Shown piece by piece: positions 44,042-52,280 of a stretch of 64,000 nucleotides of DNA. The DNA is taken from NCBI RefSeq assembly GCF_002140715.2, contig NZ_NGLE02000001.1, positions 786,001 through 850,000 of the forward strand, in the 5' to 3' direction. The stretch comes from Enterococcus sp. 4G2_DIV0659. Lineage in GTDB: Bacteria > Bacillota > Bacilli > Lactobacillales > Enterococcaceae. Each line of letters starts with the position of its first letter. Position 1 is the stretch's first letter. The translations under genes and the position numbers were made by a program. The notes beneath the pieces were generated by a model that was given only the letters and a program-made list of their open reading frames with translations, did not search any database and was not told where the DNA came from.

Positions 44042-44470
44042 ATGAATAATGATCTTATACTTGGCAAATGGGTAGACCGTATTTATCGCCAACTTTTACA
44101 AATTAATAAAAGAAAAATCGAGCAGTTTGACATTAGTCCTGCTGATTATAATTATTTTCTGACAATCGAAGAATATCCTGGTTGTACGCAAAATTTTCTT
44201 GCTGAAAAAAGAATGGTCGACAAAGGTTTAGTTGCTAGAATTGTAAAAAAATATTGTGAAAAAGGCTATATTATAAAAAAACAAAGTCAGCAAAAGAAAA
44301 GTTCTTACAATTTATTTCTTAGTGAATCTGGTGAAAAGTTAGTAAAGGAAATGAAAGAAGCTATTGCGACTACTGAAAGTTATATACAACAGCAAGACGG
44401 AACAGCAAGTTTCATTGAGTTGATTGAGCATTTAAAACAAATTTCAGGCTATTTAGAAAATTATAAATAA
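44042..44470 (+). CDS. MarR-family transcriptional regulator
   Basis: A 142-aa winged-helix protein: dimerisation helices at both ends and the DNA-binding core DYNYFLTIEEYPGCTQNFLAEKRMVDKGLVARIVKKYCEKGYIIKKQSQQKKSSYNLFLSESG compressed into family order (recognition helix, then wing). The ATG at 44042 follows AAGAGG. Together with the darcynin gene it probably represses its own promoter through the palindrome at 43626-43648. The inducer is unknown. Confidence 0.85.
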   Translation: MNNDLILGKWVDRIYRQLLQINKRKIEQFDISPADYNYFLTIEEYPGCTQNFLAEKRMVDKGLVARIVKKYCEKGYIIKKQSQQKKSSYNLFLSESGEKLVKEMKEAIATTESYIQQQDGTASFIELIEHLKQISGYLENYK

Positions 44471-44524
44471 ACACATTGGGGATAACGTGCAGAATAGCTT
44501 CTGGTGGTTATCCCCAATATGTTT
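44469..44524. terminator. Hairpin after the marR gene
   Basis: Arms ATTGGGGATAAC / GTTATCCCCAAT with outer AAACA/TGTTT pairing. It starts inside the last codon and stop region of marR. The T run is short, so its terminator role is likely but not textbook. Confidence 0.6.
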
Positions 44525-44610
44525 ACAATTGCCAAGCGTGATTTTTCCAGCTATCTCAGAAAATCTACTGCTTGTCACGATATTTAAACTGCCAAATATA
44601 ACGAACTCAA

Positions 44611-45552
44611 TTATCTTGTCACGCTTTTTTTATCTAACTTATCTAACGCTAATATTAACAGCTCAACAAATTTTTCTCGGTTAACCGTCTCAAGTACCAA
44701 CGTATTTTTTTCCTGCTCTGTTACAAACCGCTTATCTGCAAAGGTTTGCCCTCTACTCACACCCTCATTTGTCACAACACCCACATAATACTGTGTACCC
44801 GTGAAAATTTCTGGGCTTAATAAGTAAGCAATCGCGCATAAATCATGAATGGGGCTATTAATAAAGCCAAATTGATGACCAGATTGGTTATAAAAATGTA
44901 ACAGTTCATAAGCTAAATGATTCACACGCCCTTTATTTTTCAAGGTAGCTATTTCAGCCACTGTTATTTCAGCTTTTTCAGTCACGTCTAATCCTGCCAT
45001 CACAATAGGTAGCCCTGAATTAAACACAATATGTGCTGCTTCTGGATCCACATAGATATTGAATTCTGCAAGCGCCGTAATATTGCCATGATCGATGCCG
45101 CCACCCATTAAGCTGATATAAGCAATTTTGTCGTGAATCTCGGGATGACTCTTCAATAATAACGCAATGTTTGTTAAAGGACCTAAACCGACTAGAATCA
45201 CTTGTTCATCCACTGAGTTAATTGTCTCAACCATAAATTCAACAGCATTGGCAGAAGAAATTGGGTAATCACGTTGGTTAAAGTAAGGACCATCCATACC
45301 ACTTGCACCATGAGCTTCCTCTGAAGGTTCTAATGGTTTCACTAGAGGACCTTTTTGTCCTGTTACCAACGGAACCTCGGCATCAACAAAAGCCAACACA
45401 TTTTGCGCATTCTTCGTCACTTTCTCTAGGGTTTGATTTCCACCTATTGTTGTAATTCCCAGAATGGATAACTCATCCTCATGTGCAAGCGCCGTTAAAA
45501 TAGCTAATGCATCATCATGCCCTGGATCACAATCAATTAAAATCTTTTTCAT
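44611..45552 (-). CDS. Ribonucleoside hydrolase (inosine-uridine preferring family)
   Basis: A 313-aa nucleoside N-ribohydrolase that splits nucleosides into base and ribose. The calcium/ribose-binding motif is IDCDPGHDDALAILTA (DxDxGxDD pattern), with VGLGPLTNIALLL, FNIYVDPEAAHIVF and the late SPIHDLCAIAYLL aspartate. Its start overlaps the preceding ATPase gene as ATGA, so it is the last gene of the ECF transporter operon: transport and cleavage of a nucleoside are coupled. Which base is preferred cannot be read. Confidence 0.93.
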   Translation of the reverse strand: MKKILIDCDPGHDDALAILTALAHEDELSILGITTIGGNQTLEKVTKNAQNVLAFVDAEVPLVTGQKGPLVKPLEPSEEAHGASGMDGPYFNQRDYPISSANAVEFMVETINSVDEQVILVGLGPLTNIALLLKSHPEIHDKIAYISLMGGGIDHGNITALAEFNIYVDPEAAHIVFNSGLPIVMAGLDVTEKAEITVAEIATLKNKGRVNHLAYELLHFYNQSGHQFGFINSPIHDLCAIAYLLSPEIFTGTQYYVGVVTNEGVSRGQTFADKRFVTEQEKNTLVLETVNREKFVELLILALDKLDKKSVTR

Positions 45553-46346
45553 CCAAAATTCCTTTCTAATAATGCATCTATTGTCATGATATTGGTATAC
45601 CCCATCAATTTAGCCAACTGACAGATATAAGGTTGTTTTAGATTTGCCATAGTTAATAAAGATTCATTCCAAAATATTTTTTCTGGTGTGGCATCCATTC
45701 TTTTTTCTTTCTCAGAAAAGACAATCACACGTGTAAATTCTTTTGCAACAAATTCCATATCATGAGTAATCGTAATCACTGTTTTATTTTGTTCTGAAAG
45801 CTTATGGATAAGCATTCCTAGTCTTTCAGTTGATGCTAAGTCTTGTCCTGCGGTTGGTTCATCTAAAATGATTACTTGTGTATCCATTGCAATGACCGCA
45901 GCAATTGTGACAAATTTTCTTTTAGAATAGGGTAAATTATACGGATGTTCATCAAGCATATCTTCCAAACCACACAAAGTTGCAGCTTCTTTCACACGTT
46001 GCTGAATCGTTGTATCATCTAATTTTTTACGCTTTAAGCCATAGGCAATTTCTTTAAAAATCGTCTCTTGAAAAATTTGGTCATCAGGATTTTGAAAGAC
46101 ATAACCAACTTGCTGAGATGTTTGAGCGGTTGTTGTTACTTTAGTAGAAACACCTGCAACTAAGATATCCCCTTTCGTCGGAGTCAATAAGCCATTCATC
46201 AATTTAACAGTAGTTGTTTTCCCTGCACCATTTTGACCAATAATTGCAACAGACTCACCAAGCTCAAAACGTAAGTTGATATTTTTCACTGCTTCATAAC
46301 CATTTGGATAGGTGTAAGAAACGTCATGCAGCTCTAAATAACTCAT
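45549..46346 (-). CDS. ECF transporter ATP-binding subunit (second ATPase)
   Basis: A 265-aa ABC ATPase: Walker A GQNGAGKTTTVKLM, Q-loop YVFQNPDDQIF, Walker B VIILDEPTAGQDL and switch ITHDM. The signature region is LPYSKRKFVTIAA rather than LSGGQ, a degenerate signature; its partner has the normal one. It pairs with the ATPase encoded next door to drive the energy-coupling module. It directly abuts the preceding gene (TAA then ATG). Confidence 0.92.
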   Translation of the reverse strand: MSYLELHDVSYTYPNGYEAVKNINLRFELGESVAIIGQNGAGKTTTVKLMNGLLTPTKGDILVAGVSTKVTTTAQTSQQVGYVFQNPDDQIFQETIFKEIAYGLKRKKLDDTTIQQRVKEAATLCGLEDMLDEHPYNLPYSKRKFVTIAAVIAMDTQVIILDEPTAGQDLASTERLGMLIHKLSEQNKTVITITHDMEFVAKEFTRVIVFSEKEKRMDATPEKIFWNESLLTMANLKQPYICQLAKLMGYTNIMTIDALLERNFG

Positions 46347-47198
46347 TTACTTCACATCCTCTCTCAGCACTGAATATGCCTCCTTGATGGTCAATGGAAT
46401 GTTTTTACATACAGATATTTTTCCTTCTTTGATTCCTTGAAGAAAAAATAAAACCACTTGTGGAAGCTGTCCGCCATAAGTTAAAACTTCAGGATTTGAT
46501 AAGACTTCTTCAACGTTGCCAGCTAAAACGATTTTTCCACTATCCATCAGTAAAATTTCGTCGCAATACTCTGCAAGCAAATCTACTTTATGTTCGACCA
46601 AAATAACTGTCTTTCCTTGTTTTCTTAATAAGTCTACAATCCCAAAAATCTCTTCGGTACTCTGAGGATCCAATTGAGAAGTTGGTTCATCTAAAATCAT
46701 GATTTCAGGATCTAACGCCACAATCGACGCTAAAGCCACACGTTGCTTTTGTCCACCTGATAACTCAAAAGGATTTTTGTTTCTCAGTTCTTCTAGCTTA
46801 AACATTTTAATCAACTCTTCTACTTTCTGTATCATCCGCTCTCGAGGAAAACCTAAATTCTCCATTCCGTAAGCAATTTCTTCGTAAACAGTCTCTTTGA
46901 CACCTGAAATTTGAGTAAAAGGGTTTTGAAAAGAGTAACCAATGATTGAAGCTAAGTCACCGTCATCAACTGTTTCTATGCTTTGATGATTCACAAGAAT
47001 TTCACCTTTCAGATTCCCTTTATAGACAGCAGGAATAAATCCACGAATAATATTACATAAGGTTGTTTTCCCTGATTCATTGGCGCCAAGTACCCCATAT
47101 ACTTTTCCTTTTTCAAAATCAAAGGAAAGATTTTTTATTGTTTCTTGTTGTTCCAAAGGATACGTATAGTGAATATTTTTTAAAGACAATATCGTCAT
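46347..47198 (-). CDS. ECF transporter ATP-binding subunit (first ATPase)
   Basis: A 283-aa ABC ATPase: Walker A GANESGKTTLCNII (Glu replaces the usual Gly/Ser), Q-loop YSFQNPFTQIS, intact signature FELSGGQKQRVALAS and Walker B IMILDEPTSQLDP, with the EcfA-like C-terminal extension. GGAGGG precedes the ATG at 47198, which overlaps the EcfT stop by four bases. The two ATPases are heterologous, as in other ECF transporters. Confidence 0.92.
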   Translation of the reverse strand: MTILSLKNIHYTYPLEQQETIKNLSFDFEKGKVYGVLGANESGKTTLCNIIRGFIPAVYKGNLKGEILVNHQSIETVDDGDLASIIGYSFQNPFTQISGVKETVYEEIAYGMENLGFPRERMIQKVEELIKMFKLEELRNKNPFELSGGQKQRVALASIVALDPEIMILDEPTSQLDPQSTEEIFGIVDLLRKQGKTVILVEHKVDLLAEYCDEILLMDSGKIVLAGNVEEVLSNPEVLTYGGQLPQVVLFFLQGIKEGKISVCKNIPLTIKEAYSVLREDVK

Positions 47199-47935
47199 TT
47201 CATTACCCTCCAAATGATAAAGCTTGCAAAAATCAGCCAACAAACAATCGTAATCAGATAATCAATTTTTCTTTTAGGTAGTTCATAGATAGACGTTTTT
47301 TTATTTTTAGATGAAAATGCGCGAGATTCTAAAGTAAGAACTCTTTCTTCTGTTTGTTGAATAGAAGATAAAACTAATGGGCCGATCATCGGGACAAAGG
47401 ATTTCATTCTGATCCATAAAGAACCTTCTGTTTCGATTCCCCTTGATTTTTGTGCGTCTGTAATCGTTTTTGATAAGTTGGACATTTGTGGAATCAACTG
47501 AATTGTTGAAGCGACAACAAAGGTTAGTTTTTTAGGCGCCCCTGATTTTTCTAAATTATAGTGAATATCTTTTGTACTTGTTACTTGAAAAAAATAAATA
47601 ATACTTGAGCTAATCCCAACAATTTTAGAGGTCATACTTAGGCTATTTTCAAGCCCCATTTGAGAAAAGCTAAAAATCCACCAAAGAGGTTGGGAATCAT
47701 CATTTTTAACGATAAAGACTTGTATAACGAAAATAAATAGAACAACTAAAAAAATTGATTTCATAAATACAGAAAAGAATTTTCTAAAAGTATGAGAAAA
47801 CAAACTGAGTATCATCGTGAAAGGCAACACTGCATATTGAAACCAATACCCTGGCAAAAACATGCACAAAACAATGAGTAACAATACACAGCCAAATTTA
47901 GTTGCGGGATACAGTTTACCGATTTTGCTATCCAT
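47195..47935 (-). CDS. ECF transporter transmembrane subunit EcfT
   Basis: A 246-aa membrane protein with about five helices. The coupling-helix region ITDAQKSRGIETEGSLWIRMKSFVPMIGPL contains the A-x-x-x-R-G motif that docks the ATPases; a second such element is VLTLESRAFSSKNKKT. The ATG at 47935 follows AAGGAGGG and overlaps the S-component stop by 8 bp. Dedicated (group I) organisation because S, T and both A genes are together. Confidence 0.9.
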   Translation of the reverse strand: MDSKIGKLYPATKFGCVLLLIVLCMFLPGYWFQYAVLPFTMILSLFSHTFRKFFSVFMKSIFLVVLFIFVIQVFIVKNDDSQPLWWIFSFSQMGLENSLSMTSKIVGISSSIIYFFQVTSTKDIHYNLEKSGAPKKLTFVVASTIQLIPQMSNLSKTITDAQKSRGIETEGSLWIRMKSFVPMIGPLVLSSIQQTEERVLTLESRAFSSKNKKTSIYELPKRKIDYLITIVCWLIFASFIIWRVMK

Positions 47936-48536
47936 TGATGTGTCCCTCCTTATGAACATAAGGCAGCCCATAGTTGAGCTTCACTAAAAATCTATCTGGT
48001 ATTCTTCTAACAATCAGCCAACTAATGGAAAAATTAATAATGGTGTTGATTGTACCTGAAATTAGATTTGTGGATAAAACTGAATTCCACAACTCTTTTC
48101 CTGCTGCAAGGAACGTAGCCGTGATTAAGTCTGTACCTGCACCTGTAACGCCGCCAAACATAAAAACGGTTACTACCGCAGCAGCGGCAGCTGAAACAAC
48201 AGATAAGATAATACAAGAAATAATAATGCCAAAAATAGTTGTGTACAATTTCCATCTTGAAAGATAGCCTGAAATAAAGCCGACAAGCATAGATACAATC
48301 CCATACGCAATAGAAATTGGATTAAGCATCCCACTGACCACATTTCCTAACAAACCAGTTAGAGCACCAACCCAAGGACCTGCAATCATTGAGACCATAA
48401 TTGTTCCAATCATGTCAATAAAAACAGGTAATTTTAAAATTGATGATAACTGATACCCCACTACATTTAAAGAAACCCCAACAGGAATCAGTAGCAATGC
48501 TATGAGTGGAAAATCATATTTTATTCCTCTTTTCAC
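47928..48536 (-). CDS. ECF transporter substrate-binding S component
   Basis: A 202-aa membrane protein with six hydrophobic segments and small-residue helices (MIAGPWVGALTGLLGNVVSGMLNP) typical of S components. It fixes substrate choice. The GTG start at 48536 follows GGAAAGGAAGG. The operon partner is a ribonucleoside hydrolase, so a nucleoside (or base/ribose) substrate is the natural inference; sequence alone does not show it. Confidence 0.85.
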   Translation of the reverse strand: MKRGIKYDFPLIALLLIPVGVSLNVVGYQLSSILKLPVFIDMIGTIMVSMIAGPWVGALTGLLGNVVSGMLNPISIAYGIVSMLVGFISGYLSRWKLYTTIFGIIISCIILSVVSAAAAAVVTVFMFGGVTGAGTDLITATFLAAGKELWNSVLSTNLISGTINTIINFSISWLIVRRIPDRFLVKLNYGLPYVHKEGHING

Positions 48537-48601
48537 GTAAAATCCTTCCTTTCCTGAACCGCTTTCATTTTTTTAGATACATATCTAATACCTCTTTTTT
48601 C

Positions 48602-48642
48602 ATTATAGGAAGACACAAACAGTTAGAAAAGGACAAGTGTCC
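48602..48642 (-). promoter_or_regulatory. ECF operon promoter with palindrome at the -41.5 position
   Basis: On the minus strand the -10 TATAAT (48602-48607) is 17 bp from a poor -35, TTTTCT (48625-48630). Directly upstream is the perfect palindrome GGACA-CT-TGTCC (48631-48642), centred about 41.5 bp before the expected start, the classical site for a Crp/Fnr-type activator. Confidence 0.6.
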
Positions 48643-48663
48643 GGATAAACAAAAAAGCTCGTC

Positions 48664-49359
48664 CTATTTTTCTTCTTTAGCTAGTTTAACTTTCATTTTT
48701 TCATATTGTCTCTTTGACATCATCATTTTTTTGGACTGAACCGTTACTTCGTTGGTCTCCTTCAATACCTTGATACTCCTACCAACTGTGCGGACACTTA
48801 CCCCAATTTGATTAGCAATTTTTTCATAGCTCATTTCTATTGGAAGATCGTAATGACTATAATGCTGTTCAAAATAATTCATTAAAAACAATCGGATGCG
48901 GTCAATTCCTGTGTAGTAGTAATAGATACCATCATTGCCTGATCTATTGTAGAGGTCGTCTGCTAATAAAAAAGTACATTTTCTTAATAATGGAAGATGG
49001 TTCATCAAAATATCATAAACAATGGCCGATTCAATACGGAACACTTCTACATTGGTAAGGCAAGTGATCGTTGCAACATATTGTTCTTTTTTACCTAATA
49101 TTTCTAACAAGCCGATGTTTCCATTTTGTTTATCCACTTGAAAATAATTGTATTCATTTCCATCTTCATAATGTCGCTTGCCAATCGCGATTCCATCGAT
49201 GATAAAATAGATATACAGTGGAAAATCCCCTTTTTCAACAATGGATTGACCAGATTTGTATATGATTGTGCGACCTTTATCACTAATATAGTCGGAGATA
49301 TCAGAAAAGTTGAAAACGTTGTCTGTGTGGTATTTTTGCCAAGCATCTTGTAGATTCAT
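48664..49359 (-). CDS. Crp/Fnr-family regulator, YeiL-like
   Basis: A 231-aa regulator. The N-terminal cyclic-nucleotide-binding-like beta roll spans residues 20-115 (SGQSIVEKGDFPLYIYFIIDGIA), and the C-terminal HTH_Crp domain shows EMSYEKIANQIGVSVRTVGRSIKVLKE. No cysteine cluster for an Fnr-type Fe-S centre is visible. In E. coli yeiL sits beside the nucleoside hydrolase gene rihB and a nucleoside transporter gene, and the same functional grouping is seen here. It lies 127 bp upstream of the ECF operon on the same strand. Confidence 0.83.
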   Translation of the reverse strand: MNLQDAWQKYHTDNVFNFSDISDYISDKGRTIIYKSGQSIVEKGDFPLYIYFIIDGIAIGKRHYEDGNEYNYFQVDKQNGNIGLLEILGKKEQYVATITCLTNVEVFRIESAIVYDILMNHLPLLRKCTFLLADDLYNRSGNDGIYYYYTGIDRIRLFLMNYFEQHYSHYDLPIEMSYEKIANQIGVSVRTVGRSIKVLKETNEVTVQSKKMMMSKRQYEKMKVKLAKEEK

Positions 49360-49569
49360 CTTTGATTGCTCCTTACTTTTTCGACCTCAATCTCCAATAG
49401 GAATAGACTGTGATCTATTTTTACGCTTAGATTATTGTGAAACAAAATGAAGAATTGGTCAACTCTTTATAGATTTTTTTACTGACACTAAAAGGAAATC
49501 GAACATGTTACTTAATAAAAATTCCTAATAGCATGGCAACAACATTTTTCTTAACTTATGAATTGAAAA

Positions 49570-49606
49570 AATAGACAATCATCATTTTCTCTGATGATTG
49601 TCTATT
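49570..49606 (-). terminator. Terminator of the dnaX-ybaB operon
   Basis: Perfect 15-bp arms AATAGACAATCATCA / TGATGATTGTCTATT with a T run on the minus strand. It ends the operon before the inserted gene block. The rest of 49360-49569 shows no gene. Confidence 0.9.
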
Positions 49607-49619
49607 AATTTTTTTCAAC

Positions 49620-49934
49620 TTAAAATCCAGGAATTCCTTTTGTATATTTACCCATAGTGGCTTCTGTTTCTTTTTCAACTTTTGTCAATGCATCATTCAC
49701 AGCCATAATGACTAGGTCTTGTAACATATCAACATCTTCTGGATCTACAACTTCTTCTTTAATTGAGATATCTTTCATTTTACGATCTCCAGTGAACGTT
49801 GCGGTTACTAATTCATTAGTCGCAGCTCCTACAAATTCTCTTTCATTCAATTCAGCCTGCGCTTTTTCCATATCTTTTTGCATTTTTTGGACTTGTTTCA
49901 TCATCCCTTGCATATTACCCATGCCTCTCATCAT
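49620..49934 (-). CDS. ybaB: YbaB/EbfC family nucleoid-associated protein
   Basis: A 104-aa DNA-binding dimer: [24 protein letters not shown] is the tweezer-like N-terminal helix, then the beta region and [24 protein letters not shown]. Found next to dnaX and recR in most bacteria. It lies 14 bp after dnaX; recR, the usual third gene, is displaced by the inserted block. Confidence 0.95.
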   Translation of the reverse strand: MMRGMGNMQGMMKQVQKMQKDMEKAQAELNEREFVGAATNELVTATFTGDRKMKDISIKEEVVDPEDVDMLQDLVIMAVNDALTKVEKETEATMGKYTKGIPGF

Positions 49935-49948
49935 ATCGATCTCTCCTC

Positions 49949-51697
49949 TTAATCATTTATTACTTCAACGAGCTCTGTGCCGAACATGGCGATGGCTTCG
50001 TCTACTACTTGATTGTTCACTTGTGTTACGGGTTCTTCTTCAGCTAATAAGTGATTCTCTTCATTCATTGCTGAAGCACCATCATTTTGCTCACCAATGG
50101 TTTCTTTATTTTGACTGATAAACGATTGGCGAAGTTTTGGCCAGCTTTCTTTTGTAATGCAAACCATATCTGGCGCATAATTGATTAAACGACTTAAATT
50201 ATTATGGACAGCTAACTGCAGTTCTTCATCATCCATTGCTCGACCGCAAACAATTTCGTAATCAAAAGCAATGACTAATCCTTTAGGTCCAGCCGCAACT
50301 GGCTCACTTGCTTTGAGCATCGCTCTTTGAGTTACTGACATCATCTGCAATAGATCATCCCAGACATTTTTTACATTCATTAAGTGATCTTTGGTTGCTT
50401 CTTTCAGCACTTTATAGACCAGTTCAGTAGGCAGTCGTAATGCATTTTTATTGCTGGTCACCCTTGTTGTTTTAACAGGTTCTGCTTCTTTAGCAGCTAC
50501 ACCATTTTTCTTTAGTTCTGTTAATTCTTTTTGTAAGTGCTCAATTTGCTGTTGTAAGGCAGTAAGCTCTTCTGTTGCCATTGGTTGTATCTCTTCAGAA
50601 ATAACAGCTGGTTTCTTAACAGATTTTGCCAATTTGACTGTGGCCACTTCAAGATAGATATTGGCATTATTGGTGAAACGAATATCATTTTGAGTGTCGC
50701 TTAAGAGTTGAATCATTTGGTAAATTTTTTCAGCGGCGGTTTGATTGGCTAGTTCTTTGAATTTTTCAGTCAAATTTCCTACCTTTTCAGCTAGTAAATT
50801 CGGTGCTTGTTGAAACATAAGTAAATCTCGACAATATAACAACAGATCTTCTAAAAACCTACGGGCTTCTTTTCCAGAACTTAAGATATTTTCTAACGTC
50901 TCTAACGCTTGTTCTACATCTCCTGTGACACAACAAGAAATATATTGATCCATCATCTCGTAGGTTAAACTACCTGTGACTTGCATTGCGTCTTGCAGCG
51001 TAACTTTCTCATCACTGAAAGAAATCGTTTGATCCAGAATACTCAAGGCATCCCGCATCCCACCTTCTGCTGCTCGACCGATCACATATAAAGCTTGTTC
51101 TTCAAATTCTACATTGATTTGCTTTAAAATATAGCCCATATGATCAACGATATCTTGGGTGTTGATTCGTTTAAAATCGAAACGCTGTGTCCTTGAAATA
51201 ATTGTTAGTGGAATCTTATGTGGCTCCGTTGTCGCTAAGATAAAAATAACATTTTGCGGTGGTTCCTCCAAGGTTTTTAATAACGCATTAAACGCACCTG
51301 TGGACAACATGTGTACTTCATCAATAATATACACTTTATATTCAGCCTGAGTGGGTGCATACTTTGCTTTGTCACGGATATCACGAATCTCTTCTACACC
51401 ATTATTACTAGCCGCATCGATTTCGATTACATCGTTCAAACGGCCTTCAGTAATTGCCACGCATGTTTCACACTCATTACATGGCTCACCATCCACACTG
51501 TGCTTACAATTGATGGCTTTAGAAAAAATTTTCGCCGCACTTGTCTTCCCTGTTCCTCTTGGGCCGGTAAACAGATAGGCATGCGAGGTTTTCTTTTGTA
51601 TGATCGCATTTTTTAATGTTTGCGTAATCGCTTTTTGTCCCACAACATCCTCGAAACGCTGGGAACGCCAGACGCGATACAAAGCTTGATAAGCCAT
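49949..51697 (-). CDS. dnaX: DNA polymerase III subunits gamma/tau
   Basis: A 582-aa clamp-loader ATPase. Walker [21 protein letters not shown], zinc module [16 protein letters not shown], Walker [12 protein letters not shown] and the sensor [11 protein letters not shown] are in order. A charged linker (about 380-420) leads to the tau-specific C-terminal domain that contacts the polymerase and helicase. GGGAGGGG precedes the ATG. No obvious programmed frameshift was sought in detail. Confidence 0.97.
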   Translation of the reverse strand: MAYQALYRVWRSQRFEDVVGQKAITQTLKNAIIQKKTSHAYLFTGPRGTGKTSAAKIFSKAINCKHSVDGEPCNECETCVAITEGRLNDVIEIDAASNNGVEEIRDIRDKAKYAPTQAEYKVYIIDEVHMLSTGAFNALLKTLEEPPQNVIFILATTEPHKIPLTIISRTQRFDFKRINTQDIVDHMGYILKQINVEFEEQALYVIGRAAEGGMRDALSILDQTISFSDEKVTLQDAMQVTGSLTYEMMDQYISCCVTGDVEQALETLENILSSGKEARRFLEDLLLYCRDLLMFQQAPNLLAEKVGNLTEKFKELANQTAAEKIYQMIQLLSDTQNDIRFTNNANIYLEVATVKLAKSVKKPAVISEEIQPMATEELTALQQQIEHLQKELTELKKNGVAAKEAEPVKTTRVTSNKNALRLPTELVYKVLKEATKDHLMNVKNVWDDLLQMMSVTQRAMLKASEPVAAGPKGLVIAFDYEIVCGRAMDDEELQLAVHNNLSRLINYAPDMVCITKESWPKLRQSFISQNKETIGEQNDGASAMNEENHLLAEEEPVTQVNNQVVDEAIAMFGTELVEVIND

Positions 51698-51846
51698 AAT
51701 TTACCCCTCCCTCGAAATTTCACTATCTTCTATTATACGTGATTTTGGCAGATAAGGCATTAAAAAAATATTAATGAAGGGTTCTTTGTAAAAAAAACTG
51801 TATGAAATAAACTAACCAGCTACTGATTGTATCAAATAAAAAGAAA

Positions 51847-51885
51847 AGAGCGAAACAAAACTAAAAATTAGTTTTGTTTCGCTCT
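51847..51885. repeat. Intergenic hairpin, AAAACTAAAAAT-loop family
   Basis: Arms AGAGCGAAACAAAACT and its reverse complement around AAAAATT. Near-identical core to 37305-37346. Likely a terminator for the YiaA-type gene. The rest of 51698-51900 shows only the dnaX leader. Confidence 0.75.
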
Positions 51886-51900
51886 ATAAATGCAAACAGC

Positions 51901-52179
51901 TTAAATGTGTGTTTCTGTATCGTCTTTTTTAATCGGTCCATCCATTGCACGGAACATTTGATTGTAGCGCTCTTCATCTTCTTGATTATCTCTGATTACT
52001 TTAGACAGTGTGAATGATGAAGAAATCAATCCAACTGATCCCATCAAATAATAGCCTTTAACCATTAATGGTTCTTTTAATGTGTACAACCCAATCAACA
52101 TCAACGCCGCAAAAAAGGCAAATGATCCCCAACTTAGAAAAACAAATGCAGGTGTGTTTCTATATGCTTTCTTTTTCAT
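51901..52179 (-). CDS. YiaA/YiaB two-helix inner membrane protein
   Basis: A 92-aa protein with two membrane helices: FVFLSWGSFAFFAALMLIGLY and MVKGYYLMGSVGLISSSFTLSKVIRD, the pattern of the YiaA/YiaB two-helix domain. The C-terminal tail is charged and cytoplasmic. Function is unknown. AAAGGAGAG sets the ATG at 52179; the longer frame upstream lacks a site. Confidence 0.85.
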   Translation of the reverse strand: MKKKAYRNTPAFVFLSWGSFAFFAALMLIGLYTLKEPLMVKGYYLMGSVGLISSSFTLSKVIRDNQEDEERYNQMFRAMDGPIKKDDTETHI

Positions 52180-52280
52180 AATACTCTCCTTTAGATAATA
52201 ATAATAACTTTTTAAGTATATCATTATTTTTATAAAATGACAATCCTTATTTTAATTTTTAAAAAAAATAGATAAACAAC

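Noticed and set aside
43468..49619. Integrated plasmid or prophage fragment
   Set aside because: No integrase, phage or transposase gene and no flanking direct repeat was visible; the block reads as ordinary metabolic operons.
51698..51900. Possible SRP RNA gene near dnaX
   Set aside because: In many Firmicutes ffs is beside dnaX, so I looked for its conserved GGAA-tetraloop stem; only a terminator-type hairpin is present.
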